64,000 nucleotides of DNA from Bdellovibrio sp. 22V (GCF_030169785.1 NZ_CP125854.1:1736001-1800000), one strand, 5' to 3'. Positions 43,983 through 53,665 are shown, counted from the first letter of the stretch. The notes: a model not told the origin generated them from the letters alone. Numbers and translations are program-made.

Positions 43983-45692
43983 GTGCAAAATATCGAAGTC
44001 GCCCAGACATTCAGTCAATTGGCAGATCTTCTTGAAATTCAAGGAGAGAATCCATTTCGTATTCGTGCCTATCGAACCGCGGCCGCTGTTCTTATTGAAC
44101 TTCCGCAAAACGTTTCGGACATTGTCGCGAGTCATGGAAAACTCTATGAAGTGCCGGGAATAGGAAAAGACCTGGCTTCGAAGATTGAAGAGATTGTGCA
44201 AACAGGACATCTTAAAGTGTTAGACGATGTCGAGGCGCATACCCCGAAAGTTTTGCTCGAAATGCTAAAGCTTCCGCGCATGGGACCGAAGCGGGTTAAG
44301 CTGCTCTACGAAAAGCTGGGCATTCAAACTTTGGAAGAGCTGCAGCAGGCGGCCGAGAGCAAAAAAATTCTGAAAGTAAAAGGTTTCGGCGAAAAAACGC
44401 GGCTCGAAATTCTTGAAGGCATTGAAAAACTGCAAAAAGAAGAAAAGCGCAAATGGAGTCTTTACGAGGCCGAGGAAGTTGCGCAACATCTTTGCGATTA
44501 TCTTGCGCAAGCACCAGGCTTGCTGAAAATGACCGTGGCGGGGAGTTTAAGAAGAAGAAAAGAAGAAGTCGCCGATCTTGATATCGTAGTGACGGCGCAA
44601 AACCCCTCGGCGGTGATGGATCATTTTTTACGCTATGAAAGAGTTGGCAAAATGATTTCCAAAGGCAGCACGCGGTCGACTGTGAACTTGCGCACGGGCT
44701 TTCAAGTGGATTTGCGCGTGGTGGCCGATGAAAGTTACGGGGCGGCTTTGTTATATTTTACGGGATCGAAAGCTCATAACATCGCCTTGCGGGCGATGGC
44801 GCAGAAACGAAAATTAAAAATCAATGAGTACGGTGTTTTCAAAGGTGATAAAGCCGTAACCTCAGCGACGGAAGAAGGCATCTATGAGTTGCTGAAACTT
44901 CCTTATATTGAGCCGGAGCTGCGCGAAAATCGCGGCGAAGTGGAAGCCGCGATAAAAGGAACCCTGCCGGATCTTATTCGTTACAAAGATATTCGCGGCG
45001 ATTTGCATCTTTACTCCTCCGCGAGTCTTGGCAAAGGCTCTATTAACGACATCGCGTTGGCTGCGCAAGACCTAGGTTACTCCTATATCGGGATTTCAGA
45101 TGTCGCGGCGAAGCTCATTACAAAAACCAGTAAAAGAGCTTTTCTGAAACAGATTGAAGAAATTGATAAACTGAACGACCAGTGGAAAGATTTTAAAATT
45201 CTAAAATCTTTAGAAGTCGAAATTCTGGAAAATGGCCGTTTGGAAATCTCTGACGAAATTTTGGCGATGCTCGATTACACGGTCTGTTCCTTAAAATCTC
45301 AGTTGCAGCTCGAGACAGGGAAACAGACGGAGCGTATTTTACGTGCGATGGAAAATCCTCATTTTAAAATATTGGCGCATCCTACGGGAAAACTTGTCGG
45401 CCGTCCTGCGATATTCAAAATGGACGTTGAAAAAGTCATGAAGACCGCACAACAGTCGAATAAAATTCTGGAATTGAACTGTCAGCCCGACCGAATGGAT
45501 CCTGCCGACAGTCATTGTCGAATGGCCAAGGACTTGGGTGTCAAAATGATGATTTCTACTGCGGCAGCGAGTGTCGAACAATTGACGCTGATGAAGTATG
45601 GAATTGGGCAGGCGCGAAGGGGATGGCTCGAAAGAGACGACGTCGTTAATACGTTGTCTCTTGCAAAACTCCTGAAGCTTCTTCAGGCTTAA
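43977..45692 (+). CDS. polX: Family-X DNA polymerase (PolX type) with degenerate PHP domain
   Basis: A 571-residue protein, normal PolX length. Residues 1-100 hold helix-hairpin-helix DNA binding; the polymerase core has GSLRRR near 190 and the catalytic pair in DLDIVV, third Asp in FQVDLRV near 244. The C-terminal PHP nuclease domain (from about 340) lacks expected metal ligands: DLHLYS instead of D-x-HxH, SDVAA instead of TDHS, CSLKS instead of ASIHS, and STAAAS instead of TDAH. AHPTGKL is kept. So gap-filling repair synthesis is likely but 3-prime exonuclease activity doubtful. Confidence 0.92.
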   Translation: MPVQNIEVAQTFSQLADLLEIQGENPFRIRAYRTAAAVLIELPQNVSDIVASHGKLYEVPGIGKDLASKIEEIVQTGHLKVLDDVEAHTPKVLLEMLKLPRMGPKRVKLLYEKLGIQTLEELQQAAESKKILKVKGFGEKTRLEILEGIEKLQKEEKRKWSLYEAEEVAQHLCDYLAQAPGLLKMTVAGSLRRRKEEVADLDIVVTAQNPSAVMDHFLRYERVGKMISKGSTRSTVNLRTGFQVDLRVVADESYGAALLYFTGSKAHNIALRAMAQKRKLKINEYGVFKGDKAVTSATEEGIYELLKLPYIEPELRENRGEVEAAIKGTLPDLIRYKDIRGDLHLYSSASLGKGSINDIALAAQDLGYSYIGISDVAAKLITKTSKRAFLKQIEEIDKLNDQWKDFKILKSLEVEILENGRLEISDEILAMLDYTVCSLKSQLQLETGKQTERILRAMENPHFKILAHPTGKLVGRPAIFKMDVEKVMKTAQQSNKILELNCQPDRMDPADSHCRMAKDLGVKMMISTAAASVEQLTLMKYGIGQARRGWLERDDVVNTLSLAKLLKLLQA

Positions 45693-45696
45693 AACG

Positions 45697-46353
45697 TCAG
45701 TGCGGGTGAATGCCGTTCGAGTGCGGTCTTTCCGTTGGATAGTCTTTTGCCAAAACTTCCGAGCGTTCTTTAAGATAGGGCCCGATGATTTGGCGGCCTT
45801 GGGTCGCCAGTGGTGCGTTCCAGTCGTGAAACCATTCAACAATCATTGCGAAGGTTGTGTTCGGAACGGCTCCGGCTTGAATCAAACGCATCACGGCTGT
45901 TTCGTGCTCTTCTTTGGACTGGCCACCGACGGCATCCACGACGAAACAAACTTCATAGTCATCTTTAAGTGCATCGACAACGGGAAAGGCCAAACAGATC
46001 TCCGTCCAAAGAGCGCAAAAAATCAGTCTTTTCTTGCCGGTGTCTTTGACGGCTTTAAGAAAGTTTTTATCTTCCCAGGCGTTCATGGTTGTGCGGTCAA
46101 TGACGGGATGATTCGGCAGAAGCTGTTCCAGCGAAGGAATCGTCGGGTGGTTCACGCCTTTTGCAACTCCCACTGTGCTAAGCACGACAGGAATATTAAA
46201 CGCCAGCGCCGCTTTCGTAAGCGCGCCTACGTTAAGTTCAACAAGCTTTGGATCGGTAGAGCGTAAGGCGCGAAACATTTCCGGTTGATAGTCGATTAAA
46301 ATAAGAGCGCAGTCTTTGGAATCCCAAATGCCTTTTGTTTTTGCCACGGTCAT
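45697..46353 (-). CDS. Isochorismatase-like hydrolase (YcaC-like)
   Basis: A 218-residue protein. Asp in LILIDYQPEMF near residue 20 and Cys in ALWTEICLAF near 118 mark the catalytic pair of the cysteine-hydrolase superfamily. The AVGGQSKEEHETAV block and length fit YcaC-type members. Substrate unknown. Convergent with polX, ending 5 bp from it. Confidence 0.88.
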   Translation of the reverse strand: MTVAKTKGIWDSKDCALILIDYQPEMFRALRSTDPKLVELNVGALTKAALAFNIPVVLSTVGVAKGVNHPTIPSLEQLLPNHPVIDRTTMNAWEDKNFLKAVKDTGKKRLIFCALWTEICLAFPVVDALKDDYEVCFVVDAVGGQSKEEHETAVMRLIQAGAVPNTTFAMIVEWFHDWNAPLATQGRQIIGPYLKERSEVLAKDYPTERPHSNGIHPH

Positions 46354-46375
46354 CTCCTGTTACCGTCACTATCCA

Positions 46376-46407
46376 TCAAAAAGAAAAGCCCGTCTAACGA
46401 CGGGCTT
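46376..46407 (-). terminator. Terminator of the zincin lipoprotein gene
   Basis: Stem AAGCCCGTC/GACGGGCTT with loop TAAC and, on the minus strand, a TTCTTTTT tail. It lies downstream of the gene at 46434. Confidence 0.85.
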
Positions 46408-46433
46408 AAAATACAAAGTCTTTTAAAATCTAA

Positions 46434-47519
46434 CTAGCAGCGTGGACCGCCGGAACAAGACAGAGTTGCGCCGGTTTCATCCATTTTAAAATAGTTTTTA
46501 ACCCGCGACGCATTGTCGAAATGTTGCATGCCATTTTCTTCTGGCATGTGACAAATCCAGTTAAGAGCAGCCTTGGCTTTGTCTGCTTTAACGCTGGAAT
46601 CTTTTTCGTTAGCCAAATACGCGTTTAAAACACGGTATCCGATGATATCGGCTTGGGTTTCATCTTTGATTTTGTCAAGAGTCGTCGCCGCGCTTGTGAT
46701 GGCACCGTTGTCAGCCGTCACGCAAGACAGAGCTTTTGCATCGGCTTGATAACCGCGGAATTGCAGCTGATGCGCCAACTCATGACCTAGCTGCATAACT
46801 AATCTTGTGATGCGCTCTTCTTTGCTCTTTCCGGCACTGAGTAAAAGATTTCCCGGACATACAAAGATCACTCCGTTAGGACCGCCCTGGGGAAGAAGTG
46901 ACATCGCCAACTTGCCCAGTCCGTCCGTTCCGCATGCCGTGCTCATCTGAATTTTGACGAGATCTTTTCTGAGATATTCCGTTTCAAAAGTTTCGCTGAC
47001 AGTTTGAAAAACCGTCGTGTTGATAGCGCCAATCAGATTGTAACGTCCATCTTCGTCCATTTTTTCTTTTTCAATAACATTCAGTAAAAGTTTGCGAGCG
47101 ATCTCGCCGGCCTCTTTAAGATCTTCATCATAATTATAAATCGAGCGATATTCTTGGTCTGCGAGGATAAGAAGTCTGTCTTGAGCCGCAGACCTTTCTG
47201 GTGATTGCCCAAATGCTTTTATAAAGGCTTCTGCGGATCCGTCAAAATTTTCAGGAAGATTTTTTTCTTTTTTCAAAAGCTCAAGGGCCCTTTGGCGGCC
47301 TTCTCTCATGAGGGATTCCGCGACAGAGGATACTTTTTCCCCGCAAATGATTTCGGCGGGCTTTTCGCAAATTTCAAAAGATTTTCCGTCGGGAGTATTC
47401 GCGGCTTGAGCTGTTTTATGTTTTCCTTTTTCACGAATTTTTTGCGCGAATTCGGAATCCTTTTCGGCGCAGGCACTCAAACCTAAGCTGATCGCGAGAA
47501 TAAGGCTGAATTTCTTCAT
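46434..47519 (-). CDS. Lipoprotein with HExxH zinc-metalloprotease motif (M48-like)
   Basis: A 361-residue protein from the ATG at 47519, with GGAG upstream. Lipobox LSAC puts the lipid Cys at residue 17. The zinc motif is HELAH (His246), in the context GHELAHQLQFRG. A downstream helix with DIIGYRVLNAY (residues about 292-302) could supply the third ligand, as in M48-type peptidases, though the ligand itself is not certain. Two Cys pairs at the ends. Outer-membrane or inner-membrane lipid-anchored protease. Confidence 0.78.
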   Translation of the reverse strand: MKKFSLILAISLGLSACAEKDSEFAQKIREKGKHKTAQAANTPDGKSFEICEKPAEIICGEKVSSVAESLMREGRQRALELLKKEKNLPENFDGSAEAFIKAFGQSPERSAAQDRLLILADQEYRSIYNYDEDLKEAGEIARKLLLNVIEKEKMDEDGRYNLIGAINTTVFQTVSETFETEYLRKDLVKIQMSTACGTDGLGKLAMSLLPQGGPNGVIFVCPGNLLLSAGKSKEERITRLVMQLGHELAHQLQFRGYQADAKALSCVTADNGAITSAATTLDKIKDETQADIIGYRVLNAYLANEKDSSVKADKAKAALNWICHMPEENGMQHFDNASRVKNYFKMDETGATLSCSGGPRC

Positions 47520-47699
47520 AAAAGGCTCCTTCGTGTTTCCGTCCCGCATTGCTGTCTCACAACGAGACGCAGGGGCCGCTACGCAAGGCAGAAGTGTGCA
47601 AGAAGTGACTTCAGACGAAAAAGGTCATTCGTGCGAAGTCTCTAATGCGTTCTACAGCACTTTTGCGGTGCTGAGCCTTTTTAAATGCAATCGATAAGC

Positions 47700-49910
47700 C
47701 TAGCGTTCTTTTAAAGACAAGGTGACCTGCGGAGGCTTTTCAGTGTCGCCTTTGCTGCCAGCCAGAAGATAAGCCCGCTCGGTATTGATATTATTTTTCG
47801 CAAGCAATGACATCACGACATTGCCGCGGGAAAGCGCCAAAGCTTTCAGCTGGTCTTCTGGAATGACGACTGTGGCGAGCAGCTTTTTTTCCAGGGCTGA
47901 AGCAAGACCGCTCTCGTCTTCACCATGAGCCGCTGCGTAGTCTTTGTAAAAGGTCTTCAGTTCTTCTTTTGGCAAAAGATCCTTCGCTAAAGAACGGATT
48001 GCCTTGGAACGATCGCCTTTTTTATCGAGCATTTTATTTATTTCTATTTGCTGTAACGCTTCGATATCCTGCTGTTCGTATTTGCCCTGAATCTCGACGG
48101 CTAATTGTGGACGCTCTTGCAGAGCTTGCGCCACCTTTTGAATTTTTTCTTCCTCAGTTTTAAGCAAAATCGGCGTGCCCGGTTCGAAGAGAATAAATTG
48201 AAGATCTTTTCCGCCGCCGACAAGACTTGCGATAAAATCAAATGGAGCAGCGACGATATTAATGACCATGTTTTTAAGCGCGGTCCAAACAAGATTGCCT
48301 AACGAGAACGACGGCGAATTCACGTCACCTTCGACGGGCAGTTGAAACTTGATTTGCCCTTTACGATCTTTCATCAAAGCCAGACCTAATTTGACGGGCC
48401 AGTTTGTTGAATTCTCGCTTTTAACTTTATCCCCGAGTGTAAACTGATCCAGCATCACGCGGTTTTGGCCTCGGATGCGATTGTTGACAAGGGTGTAATT
48501 GATATCGAGGAACATTTTACCTTGATTGATCTCATAGCCGGCAAAACGACCCGCGTAAGGAGTAAACGTTGTGAGTTCGATATTGTGAAAATTTGCTTTG
48601 AAATCAAGGGAAGGTTTTTTCGTTCCCGGAATAAGATAACCATCGCCCTTGAATTTTCCGAAAGCTTCCACTTTTCCGGATAAATCTGTTTTGATCTTTT
48701 GCGTAAGATCTTCTGAAAGAGGTCCCAGCGTACCGGAAAAGCCGTGAACTTTCGCTGCAAAATTAGGACGGATTTGTTGGTCCGCGAAGTCAATGACACC
48801 GTCTGTGAAAACGACCTTGGAAATCAAATAAGAAAAAGCGGTGGACTTTTTGTCAGGCTCCTGCGCCGTTGTTGCTGATATCGCGTTCGCAGCCGTCGGT
48901 GCTGCGGGATTTTTTAAAAAGGAGCGGTAGTTAAGCGTGCCGTCTTTTCTAAGGATGATAGCCGTCTTGAATTTATCAAGCCGCACTTCGTTTATACTGA
49001 GTTTCATCGGTTTTGTGGCGGCACTGATTGTTCTTAAGCCCAAGGTCTGCCAAGAAAGTACGGGTTTCTCGACATTTTGTTGGAGCAAACTAAAATCATG
49101 AACCGTTGAATTTCCATCGAAACTTAAAGCACCCTGTTCATATTTGATTTTTCCGTCAAGATCGAACGCGCCCGTGCGCAAACTTAACAAAGTTCGATCC
49201 GACAAGTAAGCCGTTAAAAAATCCATCGGAAAGGATTTCACCTCCAAATCAACATGGGCCGAGAGCGGTTTCATCTTCAGACTGCCGCTGATATTAAGAT
49301 GACCTTTTTCTCCCACCGCAATGGAAAGACTTTTAAGAGACGTCTGCGATCCCAGCGAGGTGCTGATGTTCGTTGCTGTTAAGCTGAGAGGTCCGAGGGG
49401 CAACGCCAACGGAATCTCGTGTGTATAGTCACGAACATCCAGAGTGCTATTGGCGATTTTGACGTTTTGAAGAGTGAGAATCCACTCCGTATTGCCTTCG
49501 GGCTCAGGCTCTTCTGGTTCTGGCGCGGGTGCAAGCGCCCAGTTTATAGAGCCGTCCTTGAAAACAATAAATTGTCCTTCGGCTGAGTCGAGTTCAACGC
49601 CTCTAAGACGAATTTCTTTTTTGAGAAGGGGATAGACGGTCAGATTCACGTAGAATTTTTTAAGCAGCAAACGATCACGGATGTCTGCACCGGTTTGTTT
49701 TGCGGGAATCTTGAAATCCGAGAGCGTGAGTTCGAAAGTATAGGGATTAAAACTTAGATCGCCTATGCGAGGCTCGACACCGAGTTTACTCTGCACCTGT
49801 TTAGCAATCTGTTTTTCTATAATAAAAGGAACTAAGAAAAATCCAAGAAGGGAGTACGCCACCAAAATGCCGACGCAGGAGTAAATAATCTTCTTCGTTA
49901 ACGCAGTCAT
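47700..49910 (-). CDS. DUF748-domain protein (AsmA-like)
   Basis: A 736-residue protein. An N-terminal membrane helix (residues 7-30), then the DUF748 pattern: repeated beta-rich blocks (GDLSFNPYTFELTLSDF, LTLQNVKIANSTLDVRDY) and a large VEGDVNSPSFSLG-type C-terminal region. Proteins of this group are AsmA/Tam/YhdP-like envelope proteins thought to help lipid or outer-membrane-protein transport. Ends with a short charged helix tail. Single gene, flanked by a possible hairpin (GCTGACTT/AAGTCAGC, 49959-49977) that also overlaps the end of the ccdA-like gene. Confidence 0.85.
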   Translation of the reverse strand: MTALTKKIIYSCVGILVAYSLLGFFLVPFIIEKQIAKQVQSKLGVEPRIGDLSFNPYTFELTLSDFKIPAKQTGADIRDRLLLKKFYVNLTVYPLLKKEIRLRGVELDSAEGQFIVFKDGSINWALAPAPEPEEPEPEGNTEWILTLQNVKIANSTLDVRDYTHEIPLALPLGPLSLTATNISTSLGSQTSLKSLSIAVGEKGHLNISGSLKMKPLSAHVDLEVKSFPMDFLTAYLSDRTLLSLRTGAFDLDGKIKYEQGALSFDGNSTVHDFSLLQQNVEKPVLSWQTLGLRTISAATKPMKLSINEVRLDKFKTAIILRKDGTLNYRSFLKNPAAPTAANAISATTAQEPDKKSTAFSYLISKVVFTDGVIDFADQQIRPNFAAKVHGFSGTLGPLSEDLTQKIKTDLSGKVEAFGKFKGDGYLIPGTKKPSLDFKANFHNIELTTFTPYAGRFAGYEINQGKMFLDINYTLVNNRIRGQNRVMLDQFTLGDKVKSENSTNWPVKLGLALMKDRKGQIKFQLPVEGDVNSPSFSLGNLVWTALKNMVINIVAAPFDFIASLVGGGKDLQFILFEPGTPILLKTEEEKIQKVAQALQERPQLAVEIQGKYEQQDIEALQQIEINKMLDKKGDRSKAIRSLAKDLLPKEELKTFYKDYAAAHGEDESGLASALEKKLLATVVIPEDQLKALALSRGNVVMSLLAKNNINTERAYLLAGSKGDTEKPPQVTLSLKER

Positions 49911-49964
49911 TCCCCATTTAAACTGCGTCTTATTTAAAGTTCAAGAAATAAGCCGGGAGCTGAC

Positions 49965-51116
49965 TTAACAAGTCAGCCCGTTTCCTGACCCTTTTGCGGG
50001 GTCACAACTTTCTCCTTCTTTGATAGGCAAAGGCGGTGTTGGCTCTTGGTGGGCCGCATTTAAGCAAGCCATCTTCGGCAAAGCATCGATGGCTTTGCGC
50101 AGATTTATTTCACTTTGATAGCCCACGGTGTGCGCGATCTCTTCACCGGTTGGCGCAATCAAACTCAGAGTCGGTACAGCCCTTACATTAAACTTACTCG
50201 CGATCCTTTGGTTTTCAGGATGAGCGACGTTGATACGCACGACTTGAAAAGAACTCGAAGTACATTCTTTTTCAATACGCGGCAGAAATGCTTCCATCTG
50301 ATGGCAAATAGGGCAGGTGTCCGTATGAAAGAAAAGAAGTTTGCTGGCACTCATCGGCAGTTGCTCTAAAGTCGTTGTTCCTTGAGGAGTCACAAAGCTG
50401 ATCTGCGCATGTTCGTTATCTTGCGTTGTCGTCGACGGAAGATTGATTTGCGTAAGGATAAGTCCGGCGACGACGATCAAGCCGTAACCTGTCGCCCTTT
50501 CGATGCGCGGAAGAAATTTTTTAAGCTTATTGAATTGACCTTGGACTAAGTCACCGCCCATCGCCAAAGCCAAAAAAGGCATGACGATTCCTAAAGCGAA
50601 ACTTCCCATCAAAGAAACACTTTCAAGGAGTGAGCGGTCTTTCGTTGCAACGTATGTAAGAACTCCGCCAAGGATCGGGCCCACGCAAGGAGTCCAAGCT
50701 AATCCAAAGGTGGCGCCGAACAGAAAGCCATGCAACGAACGGGGAATATACTTACGAAGATCCGGAATGTATGCGGAGCGATTCAGCCACGACATGAAAC
50801 GAGAGCCGTCGCTGTTTTGAAATGCCATGCCGCTCATTTTTAAACCATAAAGAAAAATAACGGCGGCGGAAGCGATCAATAACGGAACTTTGGCATTCCC
50901 TAAAAAGTCCCTGACAAAGGGAAGACTCAGGCCCATTAGAGTAAATGTAAAAATGAAACCCAAAGAAAATAAAAGTGTCGATTGAACGCGTGCAAAGCGG
51001 TTTGCAGATCCCGCCATCAGATAATTGGCGGCAATGATCGGCACCATGGGCAGAACACAAGGTGAAAAGAAAGTCAGCAGGCCGGCGCCGAAGACACCCA
51101 AGAAGCTCATGTCCAT
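49965..51116 (-). CDS. CcdA/DsbD-like thiol-electron transporter fused to thioredoxin
   Basis: A 383-residue protein. Residues 1-225 have six or so membrane helices with paired cysteines in FSPCVLP and WTPCVGP, the CcdA/DsbD core that moves electrons from the cytoplasm across the membrane. Residues 250-345 are a periplasmic thioredoxin domain with TCPICHQM. The C-terminal tail carries more cysteines (MACLNA, GESCDP, LTC). It resembles the gamma-plus-beta part of DsbD. It lies 16 bp after the ArsR-rhodanese gene and is probably controlled by it. Confidence 0.9.
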   Translation of the reverse strand: MDMSFLGVFGAGLLTFFSPCVLPMVPIIAANYLMAGSANRFARVQSTLLFSLGFIFTFTLMGLSLPFVRDFLGNAKVPLLIASAAVIFLYGLKMSGMAFQNSDGSRFMSWLNRSAYIPDLRKYIPRSLHGFLFGATFGLAWTPCVGPILGGVLTYVATKDRSLLESVSLMGSFALGIVMPFLALAMGGDLVQGQFNKLKKFLPRIERATGYGLIVVAGLILTQINLPSTTTQDNEHAQISFVTPQGTTTLEQLPMSASKLLFFHTDTCPICHQMEAFLPRIEKECTSSSFQVVRINVAHPENQRIASKFNVRAVPTLSLIAPTGEEIAHTVGYQSEINLRKAIDALPKMACLNAAHQEPTPPLPIKEGESCDPAKGSGNGLTC

Positions 51117-51132
51117 TTTTTATCTCCTTACG

Positions 51133-51777
51133 TTAGTAAAGCTTTTCAATCTCGTACGACATTTCGCGCAGGCGATAGGCTTTGTAGCCGTGCTTGCGCA
51201 GAGTTTCGACAACGGGATTTGCAAGGCTGCAATATCGTCCGCGGCAAAAAACAAAAATCGTTTTGCTTTTGGGAATAGCACTCAAATGTTTTTTTATTTG
51301 CGCCGAGGGAATGTGCAGAGCTTCTTTAAGAGGCGTGCCCTGCGCATCATCTAAATCACGAACGTCTAAGAAGGTCGCTTTTCCGGCCTTCACCATTTTC
51401 CAGATGGCGGAAAGATTCATATCCGTGCAAAGCTCCTGCGGGCAAAGCAGTTCTTCATCTTGTTGAATCTGCGGGTTCAGAGTGAAAGCCAGTTTTTGCA
51501 ACGTCAGCCACATCTCTAGAACCTGCTCATTGGCGAGGCTGTACACTCGCGAGACACCTTGTTTTTCACAGCGTAAAATTCCGGCCCGCAACATCTTTTG
51601 CAGGTGTTGGGACGTATTGGCGACGGATTCCAGAGTTTTGGCGCTGATCGATTCAACGGTACTGGGACTGTTGGCCAGTGTTTGCAGGATACGCAAACGA
51701 ATAGGCGAAGCGACTGCCTGGGAAACTAAACTAAGATTGTCATAAACTCGGGCTCTTACGGCGATTGATGAATCCAT
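51133..51777 (-). CDS. ArsR-type regulator fused to a rhodanese domain
   Basis: A 214-residue protein. Residues 10-95 form an ArsR winged helix (IRLRILQTLANSPSTVESIS, NTSQHLQKMLRAGILRCEKQG). Residues 120-210 form a rhodanese domain with active-site Cys in VFCRGRYCS near 185. The combination suggests sensing of reactive sulfur or persulfide. It forms an operon with the CcdA-thioredoxin fusion, which points to thiol redox homeostasis. Confidence 0.9.
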   Translation of the reverse strand: MDSSIAVRARVYDNLSLVSQAVASPIRLRILQTLANSPSTVESISAKTLESVANTSQHLQKMLRAGILRCEKQGVSRVYSLANEQVLEMWLTLQKLAFTLNPQIQQDEELLCPQELCTDMNLSAIWKMVKAGKATFLDVRDLDDAQGTPLKEALHIPSAQIKKHLSAIPKSKTIFVFCRGRYCSLANPVVETLRKHGYKAYRLREMSYEIEKLY

Positions 51778-51949
51778 TACTCAAGTATTCAATAAAATTA
51801 TTGAATAAGCAACCAGCAAATTTTGATGAATATTTTGTGTGTGAAATCAGAGCTTTAGGCCGAGCGTTTGTTTTTTGCCGGCAGCAAAAGCCGCGTTTGC
51901 CAGTCTTTAGGCGCCGGGAAACAATGAGCTCACCAGGAAGGAGCTTCGT

Positions 51950-52924
51950 TTGGTTGCAAAGAAAGTCGAAGCACGCATAGAACTTGTCACCGACAATGAT
52001 TATCTTGACGTTCTTCTGCGTTTGTTAGGTCAGGCGCGGAAAGAGATTGATGTCATGGCGTACTCGTTTGCGATTGGCAGCGCGGCAGGCAAGTTGAATA
52101 AATTTACAGCGCCGTTTCAAATAGCGCAAAAGTTGGTCGATCTAAAAAAAGAAAAGTCATTAAACATCCGCGTTTTTCTGGAAGCGGTCCGTTCGACTTC
52201 CGATAGAAACTTTGTCACGGCCCGCTTTTTGGAAGAGGCCGGGATTGTTGTCGAGTTCGGGGCGACACACGCAAAGGGATTTTGCATTGACCGCGCCCAA
52301 GTGCTTTTTGGTTCGACGAATCTAACCCAGCAGTCCATTGTGAAGAACTATGAAGCCAATTTGCTTATCGACGATAAAAAAGTCGCCAAAGAATTTCATC
52401 GCTATTTCCAACATCTTTGGGAGGGCGGGGGACATGGTGAAGTCGACTTAGAAAGACCCCTGCTGGCCGACGGCGCTTTTAAAGATGTGCTGGTAGGAAT
52501 GATCAATTCCGCGCGCAAGTCTTTAGAGTTTTCGATTTATTTTTTCGATCACAAAGAAATCCGCGATGCTTTTATTAAGGCGCACGAGCGGGGTGTGAAA
52601 ATAAAAGGCTTTGGTCATTATCACACCAGTTTTGCGCTGGGATACGTCTATCGCACGCGCAGAACTATTGAGACTCTGCGAAGGGCGGGAATCAGGGAGC
52701 TGTATTTTACGCCGGCAAGCTTTTTTGCTCACTCAAAGTATCTGATCAAAGATGGTCGTGAAGTTTTGTTGGGAACAGGCAACTGGCTGAAGGAAGACGT
52801 TGAGATCCATCCGCAGCTCTCCATTTATCTTGAGAATCCGAAGTTAAGCAAAGAACTCTCAAAGCATTTAGAGCGACAGATGGCTCGGTCCTCGGCGGCG
52901 GAAAGCCAGCCAAGAACTCTTTGA
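51950..52924 (+). CDS. Phospholipase D-superfamily protein with two HKD motifs
   Basis: A 324-residue protein. Start TTG at 51950 follows a strong AGGAAGGAG site. The first motif, His107-Lys109-Asp114 (HAKGFCID), is followed by GSTNLTQQS; the second (HSKYLIKD near 246) by GTGNW. So it is a two-active-site PLD: nuclease, phospholipase or transphosphatidylase. No signal peptide, so it is probably cytoplasmic, making a nuclease role plausible. Confidence 0.85.
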   Translation: MVAKKVEARIELVTDNDYLDVLLRLLGQARKEIDVMAYSFAIGSAAGKLNKFTAPFQIAQKLVDLKKEKSLNIRVFLEAVRSTSDRNFVTARFLEEAGIVVEFGATHAKGFCIDRAQVLFGSTNLTQQSIVKNYEANLLIDDKKVAKEFHRYFQHLWEGGGHGEVDLERPLLADGAFKDVLVGMINSARKSLEFSIYFFDHKEIRDAFIKAHERGVKIKGFGHYHTSFALGYVYRTRRTIETLRRAGIRELYFTPASFFAHSKYLIKDGREVLLGTGNWLKEDVEIHPQLSIYLENPKLSKELSKHLERQMARSSAAESQPRTL

Positions 52925-52925
52925 G

Positions 52926-53147
52926 TTAAATTTTATGTCTATGAAGAATAAGTCCGTGTGTTGGATCGTACGGCGAAACACCGACGCTGACGCGGTCACC
53001 AACGACAACTTTAATATTAAAGCGTTTCATTTTTCCGCAAAGGCGAGCCTTTACTTCAATGCCGTTTTCCAGATTGATGGAGTACATTCCACCGCCGGAA
53101 AGATCAGTGACTTTACCTTCCATTTTTACGAGATCATCTTTGGCCAT
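52926..53147 (-). CDS. infA: Translation initiation factor IF-1
   Basis: A 73-residue protein, full length for IF-1. The S1-type OB fold is visible: KMEGKVTDLSGGGMYSINLENG, then GKMKRFNIKVVVGDRVSV. It binds the ribosomal A site during initiation. Close to the RRM protein at 53204, both minus strand. Confidence 0.94.
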   Translation of the reverse strand: MAKDDLVKMEGKVTDLSGGGMYSINLENGIEVKARLCGKMKRFNIKVVVGDRVSVGVSPYDPTHGLILHRHKI

Positions 53148-53203
53148 AAAGCCTCCTCTGCTTTGAAGTGAAGCCGTCTCAAATGAGACGGCGGGGCATC
53201 GGC

Positions 53204-53506
53204 TTAGTACGCGCGGCGAGGACTAAAGCTGCCACGGCGATTTCCGCCGCTGCGGTTTTCTTGTGGTTTCGCCTCGGAAATATTCATGGCGCGACCGGAA
53301 AGCTCCATACCGTTAAGTTTTTGAAGAGCGGCTTGAGCTTCGCTGTCAGAGGACATTTCAACAAAAGCAAAACCTTTGCTGCGTCCTGTATCGCGATCCA
53401 TAATAACGTTTGCAGATATGATAGATCCAAATTCAGCAAAAACGTCAGTAAGTTGATCCGAGTCGACGTTGAAAGAGAGATTGCCTACGTATAATTTTTT
53501 TCCCAT
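53204..53506 (-). CDS. RNA-binding protein with one RRM domain
   Basis: A 100-residue protein from the ATG at 53506, with AAGGAGG at ideal distance. RNP2 is KKLYVGNLSF (3-12), RNP1 is GRSKGFAFVEM (about 43-53). The C-terminus is Arg/Gly/Asn-rich (RSGGNRRGSFSPRR). Bacterial RRM proteins of this type are RNA chaperones often induced by cold. It lies about 57 bp upstream of infA on the same strand and could be cotranscribed. Confidence 0.95.
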   Translation of the reverse strand: MGKKLYVGNLSFNVDSDQLTDVFAEFGSIISANVIMDRDTGRSKGFAFVEMSSDSEAQAALQKLNGMELSGRAMNISEAKPQENRSGGNRRGSFSPRRAY

Positions 53507-53649
53507 GTGTGCCTCCTTGAAAGCTGGGTGCCATTCGCAGAAGACAAAAGGACATCTAATGAAGAATGAGAACGACAAGTAGGGAGAGTAGAACACAGTC
53601 GCCTCTAAATAGATACCTCCGAATTCTATTTCTTTGATTTCGAGATGAG

Positions 53650-53665
53650 ATCGAGCACGCTCGAT
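53650..53665. promoter_or_regulatory. Perfect palindrome between RRM gene and kinase gene
   Basis: ATCGAGC-AC-GCTCGAT, a 7 bp dyad in a roughly 270 bp intergenic region between divergent genes. Otherwise I see no gene in that region. Possible operator. Confidence 0.3.
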
